Below are positions 19,401 to 27,539 of a DNA stretch of 64,000 nucleotides, one piece after another; the first letter of the stretch is position 1; each line of letters opens with the position of its first letter. Below the pieces are notes generated by a model. It was not told the DNA's origin. It saw only the letters and a program-made list of their open reading frames with translations, and searched no databases. This DNA is from Byssovorax sp. (GTDB lineage: Bacteria; Myxococcota_A; Polyangia; Polyangiales; Polyangiaceae). The stretch is from NCBI GenBank assembly GCA_025362495.1, contig JANYGI010000027.1, positions 1 to 64,000 on the forward strand, read 5' to 3'. A program made the position numbers and the translations under genes.

Positions 19401-20177
19401 GGCTGTCGCTTCACGGGCGCGAGCCTCAAAGGCGCGCAGCTCGGCCGCGCCGACCTCACCTCGGCGGTGCTCGACGGCGCCGATCTCGAGGGCGCCGATC
19501 TCACCTCGGCGAAGCTCACCGGAGCGACGTTCGTCGGGGCGAAGCTCGACGCCGCCGACTTCACCGACGCCACGGCCGTGGGCGCGATCTTCCGCGCGAC
19601 GACGGGCGAAGGCCCGAGCTTCGCCGGGGCCGATCTCACCCGCGCCGACTTCACCGGCGCCACGCTCCCGAGCGTCGATCTCACCGCCGCGACGATCGAC
19701 GGCGCCGTCTTCGAGCGGATGATCGCCCCCGAGATCGCCATCTTCGACGTGGTCGGGAAGGACGTCGTCTTCAACGACGCCGTGCTCCCGCGAGCGCGCG
19801 CCGCCGGCGCCACGCTCCCCGGCGCGTCCCTCCGCCGGCTCGTCGCGCCCGGCTCGGTGTGGGAAGGCGCCACGCTCGACAGCGCCACCTTCTTCGGCGC
19901 CGAGCTCGAGGGGGCGAGCTTCAACCGCGCTTCGTGCTCCGGCACCGTCTTCAGCGCGGCCGATCTCGGCTCGGCGTACTTCCTCCGCGCTCGCCTGGGA
20001 GCGGCCCAGTTCTTGAAATCGGACGCCATGCAGGCCTCGTTTCGCGGCGCCGATCTCACCCGGGCCGATCTCCGCGGCAGCAACCTCCACGGGGCCGACA
20101 CCTGCGGAGCCACCCTCGAAGGCGCCGACTTCGAGCTCGCCATCATCACGCAGAGCCTGCTCTCCGAGGACCGATGA
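16497..20177 (+). CDS. DUF2169-DUF2169-pentapeptide-repeat fusion, type VI spike accessory
   Basis: 1226 aa. Two DUF2169 domains occur in tandem. The first (about 15-310) has NPVGI...SPNLVDP and FPDDFDWSYFHSAPVEQRL; the second (about 459-790) has NPAGVGH, NLEDPSHLI and FPEDFDWGYFQAAPSAQQL. A Pro/Ala-rich linker separates them. After an acidic helical region, residues about 940-1226 are A(D/N)LxG pentapeptide repeats predicted to fold as a square beta-helix. DUF2169 proteins are known T6SS adaptors that load effectors onto VgrG/PAAR tips. Two such domains fused to a beta-helix are unusual. The stop overlaps the next start (ATGA). There is a modest AGGGACATG ribosome site. Confidence 0.9.
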   Translation: MSVTTSAVSIATTGEVPISVATALFRHRGSLHLTVIVKARFAYTPDGPAVIRPAPGIVVRDRNYGRSAHRSVGAASDLAPRLPRAQVMVVGQAYAPPGEFVVAGSVRLVVGRKETSIDRTLHVLGDSIEGARQPYQKMRVAYERAAFSDENPVGIPAEVGSPNLVDPARPGAPAAFGPISRYWPSRRDLLGELDRGELDRDIPVFPDDFDWSYFHSAPVEQRLDALVGDEWILLDGMHPVLARVKIELPSAAAAARLTTAGSATVALDLSLDTVAIDADLQSFDLAWRGVAPLSIDESELGRVAIVAGLALPGVPLVWPRREAPASDAAPSIDDTEVRSPAQTQAMSGERVEALRRIPVAPFPIAAPGVPVATAPIPGAPWPAPPAAPRFNAPPLDYAPPAAPLVDRDVSASADEAAHEVTITSVEAPFTLPFAAPELPSAGPPVLAAIPARVRPAIPIVNLSRTSALTVPWQVRPPQSSLTLLVKGTFDLVPDGAAALREESDLPSGEAHLGTSLEGSVSYPSDFAVFKPRADVTLTGTAHAPSGSAPFMAVRFRLGSDDNGFDRRLIVFGDRRWTPGLLGDSASLPEPFTALPLVHERAFGGRDFDENPAGVGHRSAAARGEIARLPNLEDPSHLILRHDQTPRPVGFGPIPSGWKERRAKLGTYDNRWFRTRWPYFPEDFDWGYFQAAPSAQQLAYLRGDEPFEIAGTHADRASLRGALPGLRMRGFAQRTAAAGGQIVEVPLQLDTVHFDTDAGTVSLVWRGLIEVSDEEAPELAAFLVLDESLGDAPITADEAQARLLAALTPLEPVALDPIDTPAPANDEAPAAAPVDPDEIAAMARLEALLVTQEQMRVDILRKSGLTDEQINAPPPEPPPPDPQAIAESLRLNGATEEEVAGFLEALKPDADSDAEERESRSVRARARALRLLEDRASFDGEDLADVDLAGLDFSGASLEGVLLDGSDLHGCRFTGASLKGAQLGRADLTSAVLDGADLEGADLTSAKLTGATFVGAKLDAADFTDATAVGAIFRATTGEGPSFAGADLTRADFTGATLPSVDLTAATIDGAVFERMIAPEIAIFDVVGKDVVFNDAVLPRARAAGATLPGASLRRLVAPGSVWEGATLDSATFFGAELEGASFNRASCSGTVFSAADLGSAYFLRARLGAAQFLKSDAMQASFRGADLTRADLRGSNLHGADTCGATLEGADFELAIITQSLLSEDR

Positions 20178-22060
20178 TCACCTCACGCGCCATGCTGGAA
20201 GCCGCGATCGCCGGGCGAAAGAGCCTCGCCGGCGAGTCGCTCACCGATCTCGATCTCGACGGCCTCGTCGCCGAGTCCCTCGATCTGAGCGGCGCTCACC
20301 TCACGCGGGTCACCGCGCGCGGCGCCGTCCTCCGCTCGGTCAACCTCGCGAACGCGCGCCTCGAAGCGGTCGACTTCACCGACGCGGATCTCACCGGCGC
20401 GAGCGCGACCAAGCTCGTCGCGTCATCGCCCACCGGAGCCGGCGCGCGCAACGTCTTCACGCGGACGCGCTTCGATGATGGCCTGTTGATGAACAGCAGC
20501 TTCGCCGGCGCGAGCCTCGACGAGGCGCGCTTCTCCGCGACGATGCTCGGCGGCGCGGACTTCGACGGAGCCTCGCTGCGCGGCGCTTGCTTCGACGGCA
20601 GCATCCTCGCGGGCGCGCGCTTCGCCGGCGCGGATCTCACCGCGGCGCGGCTCGACGACGCGATCGTGGACGACGTTTGCTTCGCCCGGGCGCGGCTCGT
20701 CAAGGCCGCTCTCCGGCAGATCGATCTCACGTCGGTCGACCTCGCGGGCGCGGATCTCGCGGGCTGCGATCTCTCCGGTTCCTCGGGCCCGGGGCTCGAT
20801 TTCGCCGCCCTCGGGATCCCCGAAAACCTCACGAACGCGAGCTTCCCCGGGGCGCGCTTCGGCGCCGCGGATCTGCGCGGGGTCCGGCTCACGAGCTGCG
20901 TGTTGACGGACGCCGATCTCACCTCGGCCGATCTCTCCGGCGTCGAGGCTCCGGGGATCGATCTCGCCGGCGCGCGACTCGATTCGGCCCGTCTGGTCGG
21001 CGCGAACCTCGAAGGCGCGCGGCTCGGCCTCGCCGATCTCACCGGCGCGAACCTGGACCGGGCGCGGCTCGCCTCTGCCGATCTCGCCCACGCGTGCCTC
21101 CACCACGCGAGCCTCCTCGGCGCCGACATCCACGACGTCGTCTGGAACGGCGCCGATCTCGGCGGGGCGCGCTTCGAGGGCCACTCGCTGCGCGGCAAAG
21201 GCCTCTCCGGGGTCAACCTCGCCGGGATCGATCTCGCGGGCCTCGATCTCGAGGGCGCGGATCTCCGGGGAGCCGATCTCACCGGCGCGTTGCTTTCGCG
21301 GGCCAACCTCACCGGAGTCGACCTCTCGCGAGCGTGCCTGTCCGGCGTCGATCTCCAGGGCGCCACGCTCGTGGACGCGGAGCTCGAGGAGACGGATCTC
21401 TCGTTCGCGCTGCTGGCCGGAGCCGATCTGCGCGAGGCCTCGCTCCGCCGCGTGATCCTCACCGGCGCCGATCTCCGCGGCGCCCGGCTCCACAAGGCGG
21501 ATCTCAGCGGCGTCGATCTCACCGGGGCAAAGCTCGCCGGGGCGTCGATCACTCAATCGCTCCTCGACGAGGCCAGCGCCGAAGGCGTCGATTTCCAGGG
21601 CTGCGATCTCACCGACTCGAGCCTCGCCGACGCCCGGCTCGCGCGCGCCGATCTCCGCGGCATCGTCGCCCGACAGACCTGCTTCGCCCGGGCCGATCTC
21701 ACGGGCGCGCGCCTCGACGGGATCCGCGCCGACTCGGCCGACTTCCAGGGGACCAAGCTCGACGGAGCCCACCTCGACGGCGCGTTGATCGAGGAGGCCA
21801 ATTTCGACGGCGCCAGCCTCCAGCGGGTGTCCGCGATCGGAGCGACGCTGTCGCGAGGTCGCTTTTGCCAGGCCGAGATGATCGGGATCGACCTGCGCAA
21901 AGCTGGCCTGGGATTTGCGAATCTCTCGCACGCGAACCTCACGGACGCCGATCTCCGCGAGGCCGATCTCTCCCGCGCTTGCCTCCATCGCGTCCGCCGC
22001 GACGGGGCCAACCTCGGCGGCGCCAACCTCTCAGGAGCGACCGAGACCGATCCCGATCTC
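19300..22060 (+). repeat. pentapeptide-repeat coding array
   Basis: Near-continuous degenerate 15-bp periodicity (recurring GCCGATCTCACC-like units) runs across the 3' part of the fusion gene and almost all of the next gene. It encodes A(D/N)LxG-type quintets. Confidence 0.85.
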
Positions 22061-22096
22061 GCGCGCGCAGAAGACTTTCAACGGGGAACCAGGTGA
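20174..22096 (+). CDS. 640-aa pentapeptide-repeat protein
   Basis: Almost the whole chain after a short helical N-terminus (about 1-30, MLEAAIAGRKSLAGESL) is pentapeptide repeat. Family geometry (about 20 residues per coil) suggests roughly 30 coils, a rigid rod. A few irregular segments near residue 80-95 and 210-235 interrupt the periodicity. The start overlaps the previous stop as ATGA, and the stop overlaps the DUF3540 start, so it is made in step with the spike genes. Pentapeptide proteins accompany DUF2169/VgrG loci elsewhere. Whether it is an effector carrier, a spike extension or a chaperone is not known. Confidence 0.9.
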   Translation: MITSRAMLEAAIAGRKSLAGESLTDLDLDGLVAESLDLSGAHLTRVTARGAVLRSVNLANARLEAVDFTDADLTGASATKLVASSPTGAGARNVFTRTRFDDGLLMNSSFAGASLDEARFSATMLGGADFDGASLRGACFDGSILAGARFAGADLTAARLDDAIVDDVCFARARLVKAALRQIDLTSVDLAGADLAGCDLSGSSGPGLDFAALGIPENLTNASFPGARFGAADLRGVRLTSCVLTDADLTSADLSGVEAPGIDLAGARLDSARLVGANLEGARLGLADLTGANLDRARLASADLAHACLHHASLLGADIHDVVWNGADLGGARFEGHSLRGKGLSGVNLAGIDLAGLDLEGADLRGADLTGALLSRANLTGVDLSRACLSGVDLQGATLVDAELEETDLSFALLAGADLREASLRRVILTGADLRGARLHKADLSGVDLTGAKLAGASITQSLLDEASAEGVDFQGCDLTDSSLADARLARADLRGIVARQTCFARADLTGARLDGIRADSADFQGTKLDGAHLDGALIEEANFDGASLQRVSAIGATLSRGRFCQAEMIGIDLRKAGLGFANLSHANLTDADLREADLSRACLHRVRRDGANLGGANLSGATETDPDLARAEDFQRGTR

Positions 22097-22791
22097 TCAT
22101 CGTGAACCAGCTCAACACCAGAGAGGCCTCCGCCACGAACGACTCCGAGGCGCCGATCTCCACCCGTCGAGTCGTCGTCGAGACCACGCACGGGCTCTCC
22201 TCTGGAGGCTCGGTGTCCATCGCGGGAGACACGGTGACGGTGCGCGATCCCGGCGGCCGGATCCTGGTCCGTTATGGCGAGGGAAAGGCGGAGATCGCCG
22301 TCCCGGAGGGCGATCTCACCCTCTCCGCGCCGAAGGGTCGAGTCGTCCTCCAGTCGGGCCTCGACGTCTGCGTCGAGGCGGCGCGCGACGTGGTCCACCA
22401 CGCTGGCAGGCGCGTCGATCTCGCGGCCGGCGCCGCCGGAGCCGCTCCCCAGGTGCGCCTCGAGCCGACGGCGGCGACCGTCAAAGCGGCCAAGGTCACC
22501 GTCGAGGCCACCCAGACGCGGCTGATCAGCGCGCGAGTCGCCCTCATCGCCGGTCACATCGCCACCACGGCCGAGGAAATCGCGCAGAACGTCGGTCGCT
22601 ACGAGCTCACCGCCACTCGCCTGATCGAGCGCACCCAGTGCTCGTTCCGCGACGTGAAGGATCTGGCCCAGAGCCGGATCGGCCGCGTTCGCACCGTGGT
22701 CAGCGATGTTTACGCCGTGTACTCGCGCCGCTCGGTGCTGGTCTCGAAGGAAGAGACGACGATCGACGGCAGCAAGGTCCTCCTCGGCTGA
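22093..22791 (+). CDS. DUF3540-like protein
   Basis: 232 aa. The N-terminal half holds beta-rich sequence (SVSIAGDTVTVRDPGGRILVRY; GDLTLSAPKGRVVLQSG) resembling VgrG beta-helix strands. The helical C-terminal half ends RRSVLVSKEETTIDGSKVLLG. This matches the DUF3540 proteins that sit between pentapeptide/DUF2169 and DUF4150 genes in T6SS loci. The GTG at 22093 overlaps the previous stop; GTG 22102 is an alternative. It has no signal peptide. It probably assembles on the spike, and its exact role is unknown. Confidence 0.8.
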   Translation: MIIVNQLNTREASATNDSEAPISTRRVVVETTHGLSSGGSVSIAGDTVTVRDPGGRILVRYGEGKAEIAVPEGDLTLSAPKGRVVLQSGLDVCVEAARDVVHHAGRRVDLAAGAAGAAPQVRLEPTAATVKAAKVTVEATQTRLISARVALIAGHIATTAEEIAQNVGRYELTATRLIERTQCSFRDVKDLAQSRIGRVRTVVSDVYAVYSRRSVLVSKEETTIDGSKVLLG

Positions 22792-22823
22792 GCTGCTCGC
22801 GCACCTGAACTGGAGATCGAACC

Positions 22824-23231
22824 ATGTTGAAGCTCCCGGCCTCCACCAAGCTCCTGGGGACCTGCATCGGCCCTGCCGACGTCTGCAAGACGCCGAGCCC
22901 CGCGGGCGAGATCCCGGTGCCGTACGTGAACATTGGAATGCTCAGCTCCTGCGTCCTCACGGTCGCCAAGGTGCTGATCGGGATGAAGGAGACAGTCGTC
23001 CTCGGATCGATGATCGTCCCGAGCAAGGGTGACGAGCCCGGCGTGGGCCTCGGCGTGGCCTCCCAGATGGTCATGGGTCCGATCAAGTTCCAGACCTACA
23101 GCAGCAAGGTCTACGCGCAGGGGCGGCCCATGGTCTTCCACACGGCCGTCACCGGGCACAATGGCACTGTCGCCAACACCATCGGCTCGCAAACGCTGCC
23201 TTCGCAGCTCAAAGTCCTCGTCTCTCGATGA
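22824..23231 (+). CDS. DUF4150 PAAR-like spike-tip protein
   Basis: 135 aa of the DUF4150 family, whose members replace PAAR proteins as the sharp tip on VgrG. Features seen are the IPVPYVNIGMLSSC segment, the metal-ligand-type Cys/His (C34?, C42 region and H125-like GHNG), and the conserved TGHNGTVANTIGSQTLPSQ end. It sits 18 bp before a VgrG gene, the usual order, with a ribosome site GGAGATCGAACC upstream. It has no effector extension, so cargo is presumably non-covalent. Confidence 0.85.
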   Translation: MLKLPASTKLLGTCIGPADVCKTPSPAGEIPVPYVNIGMLSSCVLTVAKVLIGMKETVVLGSMIVPSKGDEPGVGLGVASQMVMGPIKFQTYSSKVYAQGRPMVFHTAVTGHNGTVANTIGSQTLPSQLKVLVSR

Positions 23232-23249
23232 GCAGGAAGGAGTGGCATC

Positions 23250-24734
23250 ATGGATGAAAACCGGGTCGAAGGGGTCCAGATCGCGTTCATGTCGGGATCG
23301 ATGAAGGACGACGACGTCCGCCTCCGCGGCGTCGTCGGTCGAGAGTCGCTCTCCCGCCTGTTCGAGTTCGATCTCGTGTTCTCGCGCAAGGATGGCCCGT
23401 ACACGCGGGATCAGCTCGAGACGGTCCTGCGCACCCCGTGCGCGATGACGATGGGGCCGCGGCCCGGCGACGTCGTCCACGGGATCCTCTCCAGCATCGA
23501 GATCGTCGACTCGGCCCGCACCGTGGAGGCCCGGTATCTCGCGCGCATGGTGCCCACCGTCTGGCTGCTCACGCTGTCGCGGAGCAATCGAGTCTTCCAG
23601 GCCAAGACCATCCCGAAGATGGTGGAGACGATCCTCGTCTCGTACGGGCTCGCGAAGGGGCACGATTTCGAGATCCTCACCTCGCGGCCGAGCCCGGAGC
23701 ACGAGTATCTCGTGCAGTACGAGGAGTCGGACTGGGACTTCATCCAGCGCTGGCTGGAGCACGAGGGCATGTATTACTGGTTCGAGCACGGCGGCACCAC
23801 CGACAAGCTCATCATCTCGGACACCAACCACGACGCGACGCCGATCGAGGATCCCGCGGCGATAAGCTACCGCGAGCGCAACAACCTCACCAACCTGCGC
23901 GACTCCACCGTGTGGGACTGGTCGCCCCGGCTCTCGCGCATACCGGCCCGCGTGGCCGTGTACGAGTACAACTATCGTACTCCCGCGCTGCCGCTGGCCG
24001 AGAAATTCGAGGTCGATCTCGTCAAGGGCTTTGGCGGGATGTTCTTCTACGGCGAGCATTTCCGGACGCCGGAGGAGGGCAAGGCCGTGGCCGCGCTCCG
24101 CGCCGAGCGGCTCCTCTGCGAGCACCTCACCGTCACCGGTCGCACCGACTGCGCGCGCTTCCGCGTCGGTCACAGCTTCCAGCTCGAGAACCACCCGGAC
24201 GCCGAGAACGACGCCGAGTACCTGATCACGTCGATCGAGCACCGCGTCGGCTTTCCGCTCCTCGCGAACGGCGCGCTCGGCGACTCGGTCGAGCGCTACT
24301 CGGCGAATTTCGTCGCCATGCCGTACACGGTCGCCTTCCGGCCGGAGCGCGTCACTCCGTGGCCTTCGATCCATGGCGCGATTCACGCTCACGTGGAGGG
24401 CGACACCGGCGGCGAATACGCCGAGATCGACGAGCAGGGGCGCTACAAGATCAAGCTCCCGTTCGACTCGGGCGAGATCCGCGGACTCAAGGCCTCGCAG
24501 TGGATCCGCATGGCCCAGAGCTACAGCGGCGCGGGGTATGGCCACCATTTCCCGCTCCACAAGGGCACGGAGGTCATCCTGATTCACATCGACGGGGATC
24601 CCGACCGGCCGATCATCGTCGGATCGGTGCCCAACCCGCAGTCGCCCTCACCGACGACGACGAAGAACGCGACTCAATCGGTGATCCAGACCGCCTCGGG
24701 CCTGCGCCTCGAGATGGAAGACCTCCAGAAGTAG
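23250..24734 (+). CDS. vgrG: short VgrG spike protein (VgrG1)
   Basis: 494 aa. The gp27-like part (about 1-370) has LFEFDLVFSRKDG, the F-Q-K-T/I motif region (RVFQAKTIPKMVETIL), YLVQYEESDWDFIQRWLEHEGMYYWF, and FEVDLVKGFGGMFFYGEHF. A gp5-like OB domain follows (DEQGRYKIKLPFD; GTEVILIHIDGDPDRPIIVGSVPNP). It stops soon afterwards (LRLEMEDLQK) and lacks the repetitive beta-helix spike of the other VgrGs here. The next gene (21 bp downstream) appears to encode that part separately. The ribosome site AGGAAGGAG precedes the start. Confidence 0.93.
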   Translation: MDENRVEGVQIAFMSGSMKDDDVRLRGVVGRESLSRLFEFDLVFSRKDGPYTRDQLETVLRTPCAMTMGPRPGDVVHGILSSIEIVDSARTVEARYLARMVPTVWLLTLSRSNRVFQAKTIPKMVETILVSYGLAKGHDFEILTSRPSPEHEYLVQYEESDWDFIQRWLEHEGMYYWFEHGGTTDKLIISDTNHDATPIEDPAAISYRERNNLTNLRDSTVWDWSPRLSRIPARVAVYEYNYRTPALPLAEKFEVDLVKGFGGMFFYGEHFRTPEEGKAVAALRAERLLCEHLTVTGRTDCARFRVGHSFQLENHPDAENDAEYLITSIEHRVGFPLLANGALGDSVERYSANFVAMPYTVAFRPERVTPWPSIHGAIHAHVEGDTGGEYAEIDEQGRYKIKLPFDSGEIRGLKASQWIRMAQSYSGAGYGHHFPLHKGTEVILIHIDGDPDRPIIVGSVPNPQSPSPTTTKNATQSVIQTASGLRLEMEDLQK

Positions 24735-24755
24735 CCAGAGCCCGGGAGAATAGCC

Positions 24756-26393
24756 ATGGCAATCACGACTGAAGCCGCGGAAGAGCACGCGCACCTCAAG
24801 AGCCTCCTCTCTCCTCTGGACACGGTGAAGGCCACCGATCCCGATCTGGTGCTCAGCGCCGAGGGGGACGTTCGCGTCGCCAACTCCACGCCCACGAACG
24901 ATCCTCATCGCATCACGTTCCTCGTGCCGACGCCGGAGGACGTGGTCTTCAGCATGGGCGCCGCGGGGCCGATCGAGCGGATCGCCGACGTCGGGATCAC
25001 CGGGCGAACCAAGCACCACATTCACTGGGTCACGACGACGGACGAGGCCCCGGCGGCGAGCGGCGCCGCGACGCCCACGAGCGGCTCCTCGCCGACGCTG
25101 ATCACGCTGGGCGGCCCGGCGACGTCGGCGACGACGGCCTCGCACGGCGGCAAGGTGGCGACGACGTCGCGCGGCTTCGCGATGCTCACCGACGGCCGCG
25201 CCTGGCTCGACGCCAAGGAGCAGTTCGTGGCGCTCTCGCGCGAGGGCGACATCAGCATCCGCGCCGCGTACGAGGCTGGCTCGGGCAAGGCGGTAGGGGT
25301 CCAGTCGGACCGGGGCCCGATCGAGATCGCCGGCTACAAGTCGGTGGCGCTCGCCTCGCGCAAGAGCATCGTCATCTCGGCCGACAACGCCTTCGACACC
25401 GTGGATCACCCCTACGGCGAGAAGAAGTACAGCATGTTCACCAGCAACCTGGTGGGCAACAAGGTCGTCAAGGCCGTGATGACGGCGGCCGATCTCGCGG
25501 GTACGCTGGTGGCGTTCGCCGCCTCGTTCAAGAGGCTGACGACGTCGACCGAGGCGGGCAAGCCCGCCTGGAGGACGGGGCCTTCGCTCGACGTGATCAA
25601 GTTCGGCGTCGACGCCGCCAAGATCGTCTCCACCATCGGCCGCGAGCTCTACTCCTGGGCCGGCTACATCGACTCGCTCGATGGCAAGACGGACATTGCC
25701 AGTCTCGAGAAGGTGGCAATCCAGACCTCGGGCGCCGCCAGCATGACGGGCGAGTTCAGCGCCTCGGTCTACGGTGGGCTCAGCGCTAGCCTCTCCTCGC
25801 CTCTCAGCGCCTCGGTTCTCGGGGGCACGGCGGGCCTCAAGGGCCTGGCGTGGGCCAGCATCTGGGGCGGCTTCGAGGCCTCGATGAAGGGCTACAAGGA
25901 CGCCAAGGTCGAGGGCGAGAAGGGCAAGGTCTCGGTCAAGTCGAAGCTCAAGGCCGAGCTGATGAGCAGCGACGACAAGGTGGTCGTCCAGGGCAAGAAG
26001 GACGTCCAGCTCAGCTCGACGAGCGCGAGCGCGTACGTGTACGGCGCCGAGAAAACCTATGTCGGCGCGGGGCGAAACCCGGCGGCGCTGGCGGGCGGGG
26101 CCCTGGGCCCTCTGCCTCAGTTCGGCGGCCAGGGCGCAGGCCTGCTCGTCGACGGCCCGGCGCGCCAGGTGACGATTGGCACCATCACGGCCGACGTAAC
26201 CGAGTTCGATTCGCCGAAGTTCGACCCGAAGAACGGTATCGTGATCGAGCCGGGGAGCATCGACGCCAGCGTCGTCCGTTCGCGGATGTACCTGGCCCGG
26301 GCCGGCGCCGGGTTGAAGGTCGGCGCCGACGGCATGATCGTGAGCACGAGCTTCGTGAAGGTCAGCTCGAAGGGGCGTGTGCTCCTGGGGTAG
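24756..26393 (+). CDS. VgrG-like spike-extension protein
   Basis: 545 aa with no full-length family recognised. It begins with beta-rich sequence (PDLVLSAEGDVRVAN). The centre is hydrophobic/Ala-rich (about 230-270 and 325-385, including ASVYGGLSASLSSPLSASVLGG). Then come VgrG-spike-like beta strands (about 385-430, GKVSVKSKLKAEL; DKVVVQGKKDVQLSSTSASAYVYG) and a final block GADGMIVSTSFVKVSSKGRVLLG. The position directly after a VgrG truncated before its beta-helix, and the strand pattern, suggest it supplies the missing spike extension, possibly with a membrane-active core. This is inference. The GGGAGAATAGCC ribosome site supports the ATG. Confidence 0.65.
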   Translation: MAITTEAAEEHAHLKSLLSPLDTVKATDPDLVLSAEGDVRVANSTPTNDPHRITFLVPTPEDVVFSMGAAGPIERIADVGITGRTKHHIHWVTTTDEAPAASGAATPTSGSSPTLITLGGPATSATTASHGGKVATTSRGFAMLTDGRAWLDAKEQFVALSREGDISIRAAYEAGSGKAVGVQSDRGPIEIAGYKSVALASRKSIVISADNAFDTVDHPYGEKKYSMFTSNLVGNKVVKAVMTAADLAGTLVAFAASFKRLTTSTEAGKPAWRTGPSLDVIKFGVDAAKIVSTIGRELYSWAGYIDSLDGKTDIASLEKVAIQTSGAASMTGEFSASVYGGLSASLSSPLSASVLGGTAGLKGLAWASIWGGFEASMKGYKDAKVEGEKGKVSVKSKLKAELMSSDDKVVVQGKKDVQLSSTSASAYVYGAEKTYVGAGRNPAALAGGALGPLPQFGGQGAGLLVDGPARQVTIGTITADVTEFDSPKFDPKNGIVIEPGSIDASVVRSRMYLARAGAGLKVGADGMIVSTSFVKVSSKGRVLLG

Positions 26394-26443
26394 CGGCCGG
26401 AGAGGGGATCTCGAACCCATTGTCGAAGGGCGGCCGGGAGGGA

Positions 26444-26449
26444 TAGCAT
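26444..26449 (+). promoter_or_regulatory. -10-like element, near-leaderless start
   Basis: TAGCAT lies 9 nt before ATG 26459, and there is no ribosome site in the short C-rich leader. Confidence 0.35.
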
Positions 26450-26458
26450 CGCGCCCCC

Positions 26459-27325
26459 ATGCGCCTGCTCCCCTCCCTGTTCGCCGGGTTCGCCCTCGCT
26501 CTCGACCTCGCCGCCTGCGGCGGCACCGACGTTCCGCCGGCCCCGCCGCCCGCGCCGGCGACGCCCACAACGCCCGCCGCGCCGACCGCCGCCGCCGCGC
26601 CCACCACGATGATGTCCGCGGCTCCCGTGGCGACGACGATCGCTTCCGCGACCCCCGCGCCCGAGCCGGTGAAGCCCGCGAGCCCGTGCCCGCCGAACAT
26701 GGCGCTGGTGCCCGGCGGCACCTACACGATGGCTCGCCCCAAGCACGAGGTGACGACCGGCGCGATCTGCATGGACCTGAACGAGACCACCGCCGACGAC
26801 TACGCGGCGTGCGTCAAGTCGGGGAAGTGCGACGCCACCAGCCTCAAGTGCGCTCCTCAGGCCACCTACGAGACGGCGGGCAAGGGCAATCACCCGATCA
26901 ACTGCGTCGACATGGCTCAGGCCATCAACTACTGCAAGGCCCAGGACAAGCGCCTGGCGTCCGACGAAGAGTGGGAGTGGGTGGCCCGCGGCGGCGCGGC
27001 CGCGCACACCTATCCGTGGGGCGACGACAAGCCGAACGGCAAGGCCTGCTGGTCGGGCGAATCGACGCTGGTCGGCACCTGCGCCGTGGGCTCGACGCCC
27101 GCGGGCGACTCGCCGCAAGGCATCCACGATCTCGCGGGCAACGTGTTCGAGTGGACCACGTCGCGCAACGACAGCGCGGGCAAGTTTCGCATCGGCCGCG
27201 GCGGGAGCTGGCGTGACAGCGCCCCCGACGGGCTCAAGGCGTCGCGCTCGGGCCCCGGGTTCGAGGTGCAGTATCGCTGCGGATTCCTCGGGATCCGCTG
27301 CGTGACGGAGCCGAAGAAGCCTTGA
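26459..27325 (+). CDS. SUMF1/FGE-like lipoprotein
   Basis: 288 aa. A lipoprotein signal ends LAAC (Cys20), followed by a long Pro/Ala/Thr linker (about 25-78). A compact SUMF1 (formylglycine-generating enzyme-like) domain follows: NMALVPGGTYTM, ICMDLNETTADDYAACV, RLASDEEWEWVARGG, YPWGDD, GIHDLAGNVFEWTTS and RIGRGGSWRDS. Bacterial SUMF1 lipoproteins of this size usually lack sulfatase-activating function and act in surface or substrate-binding roles. Several Cys pairs suggest disulfides. It separates the two halves of the spike island; two hairpins follow. Confidence 0.9.
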   Translation: MRLLPSLFAGFALALDLAACGGTDVPPAPPPAPATPTTPAAPTAAAAPTTMMSAAPVATTIASATPAPEPVKPASPCPPNMALVPGGTYTMARPKHEVTTGAICMDLNETTADDYAACVKSGKCDATSLKCAPQATYETAGKGNHPINCVDMAQAINYCKAQDKRLASDEEWEWVARGGAAAHTYPWGDDKPNGKACWSGESTLVGTCAVGSTPAGDSPQGIHDLAGNVFEWTTSRNDSAGKFRIGRGGSWRDSAPDGLKASRSGPGFEVQYRCGFLGIRCVTEPKKP

Positions 27326-27332
27326 TTCACAC

Positions 27333-27354
27333 GGCGAGGGCACGCGCCCTCGCC
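27333..27354. terminator. 9-bp hairpin after the SUMF1 gene
   Basis: GGCGAGGGC, loop ACGC, GCCCTCGCC, 8 nt past the stop. It lies between convergent genes. Confidence 0.6.
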
Positions 27355-27398
27355 CGCCCCGCATGCTTTGCCGTCGGCGCCCCGCAACCCATGTCCCA

Positions 27399-27421
27399 GG
27401 AAAGGGCTCGCGCCCTTTTCC
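27399..27421. terminator. hairpin with T/A flanks between convergent genes
   Basis: GGAAAGGGC, loop TCGC, then GCCCTTTTCC (one extra T in the right arm). It is usable from either side and probably insulates the SUMF1 and NAD(P)-binding genes. Confidence 0.5.
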
Positions 27422-27539
27422 CGCGTCGCGCAAAGCTCGCCGGGACCCCCCATCTCCCTCGATGATTCGATGTGGGGCGAGCTCCGCGAAGGCGTCGACA
27501 CAGCGATGCGCGGAGCGCGCTCGGGTCCCATCACACTGG

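Noticed and set aside
16977-20090. A 1037-codon antisense frame with periodic EIGAGE-like repeats
   Set aside because: The periodicity is the reverse complement of the pentapeptide repeats in the sense gene.
19300-22060. Possible CRISPR-like or satellite repeat array
   Set aside because: Repeats are degenerate 15-bp coding units in frame with pentapeptide proteins, without spacers or constant repeats.
16497-22791. Possible integrated phage tail cluster
   Set aside because: VgrG, DUF2169, DUF3540 and DUF4150 fit T6SS spikes; no capsid, terminase, integrase or lysis gene is visible.
26459-27325. Genuine sulfatase-activating formylglycine-generating enzyme
   Set aside because: It is a lipoprotein with a short SUMF1 domain and there is no sulfatase nearby. 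Called SUMF1-like only.
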